Positions 5,683 to 5,729 of a DNA stretch of 5,729 bases are shown in pieces. Location of the stretch: assembly GCA_038222915.1 (NCBI GenBank), contig JBBRHH010000412.1, positions 1 to 5,729 on the forward strand. Reading direction: 5' to 3'. The DNA is from JBBRHH01 sp038222915 (GTDB taxonomy: Bacteria; Planctomycetota; Phycisphaerae; Tepidisphaerales; Tepidisphaeraceae). Numbering within the stretch: the stretch's first letter is position 1; every line of letters begins with the position of its first letter. Under the pieces are notes generated by a model, which saw only the letters and a list, made by a program, of their open reading frames with translations, had not been told where the DNA came from and ran no database searches. The position numbers and the translations under genes were made by a program.

Positions 5683-5729
5683 CCGTAGCTCTGTCTGATT
5701 GCTTTGGTGCACCTCTTTTACTTCACCTT

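Noticed and set aside
5706..5713. GGTGCACC palindrome upstream of the KGG gene as an operator.
   Set aside because: Only 8 bp, with no extension on either side and no second copy, so chance is an adequate explanation.

Overview
The window carries five protein-coding genes, packed tightly and without RNA genes, insertion sequences or CRISPR arrays. GC content looks moderately high, somewhere in the upper 50s percent by eye. Two exported proteins, one of them a signal peptide + LKDGT motif + KWVS motif + TPR + trypsin-like protein, suggest a Gram-negative-type bacterium. The LKDGT and KWVS motifs and the GDSL protein type recall Planctomycetota (possibly Phycisphaerae). That assignment is inference from protein style, not proof.

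Layout. Positions 1-3751 hold four genes on the minus strand, read in the order manA (class I mannose-6-phosphate isomerase, 3751-2723), an RsuA/RluB-type rRNA pseudouridine synthase (2655-1819), an exported SGNH/GDSL hydrolase (1809-1117), and the first 357 residues of an exported TPR/trypsin-like protein (1071-1, cut by the window edge). The gaps are 67, 9 and 45 bp, and the Shine-Dalgarno of the hydrolase overlaps the stop codon of the pseudouridine synthase, so at least the last three genes probably share a transcript. Diverging from manA is a PIN-PhoH ATPase gene (3789-5162, plus strand) of the YlaK/PhoH2 type. Converging on it is a minus-strand gene for a glycine-rich KGG-repeat stress-type protein (5669-5229). 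Its hairpin terminator abuts the phoH stop codon.

The functions are largely housekeeping: sugar-phosphate interconversion, 23S rRNA modification, RNA metabolism and stress response. I see no shared pathway and no evident new defence or mobile system. The most informative non-coding part is the 37-bp manA/phoH intergenic gap. Candidate promoters for both genes overlap there and reach into each other's 5' ends. The longest open frames opposite the minus-strand genes are shadows produced by a strong codon and strand bias.
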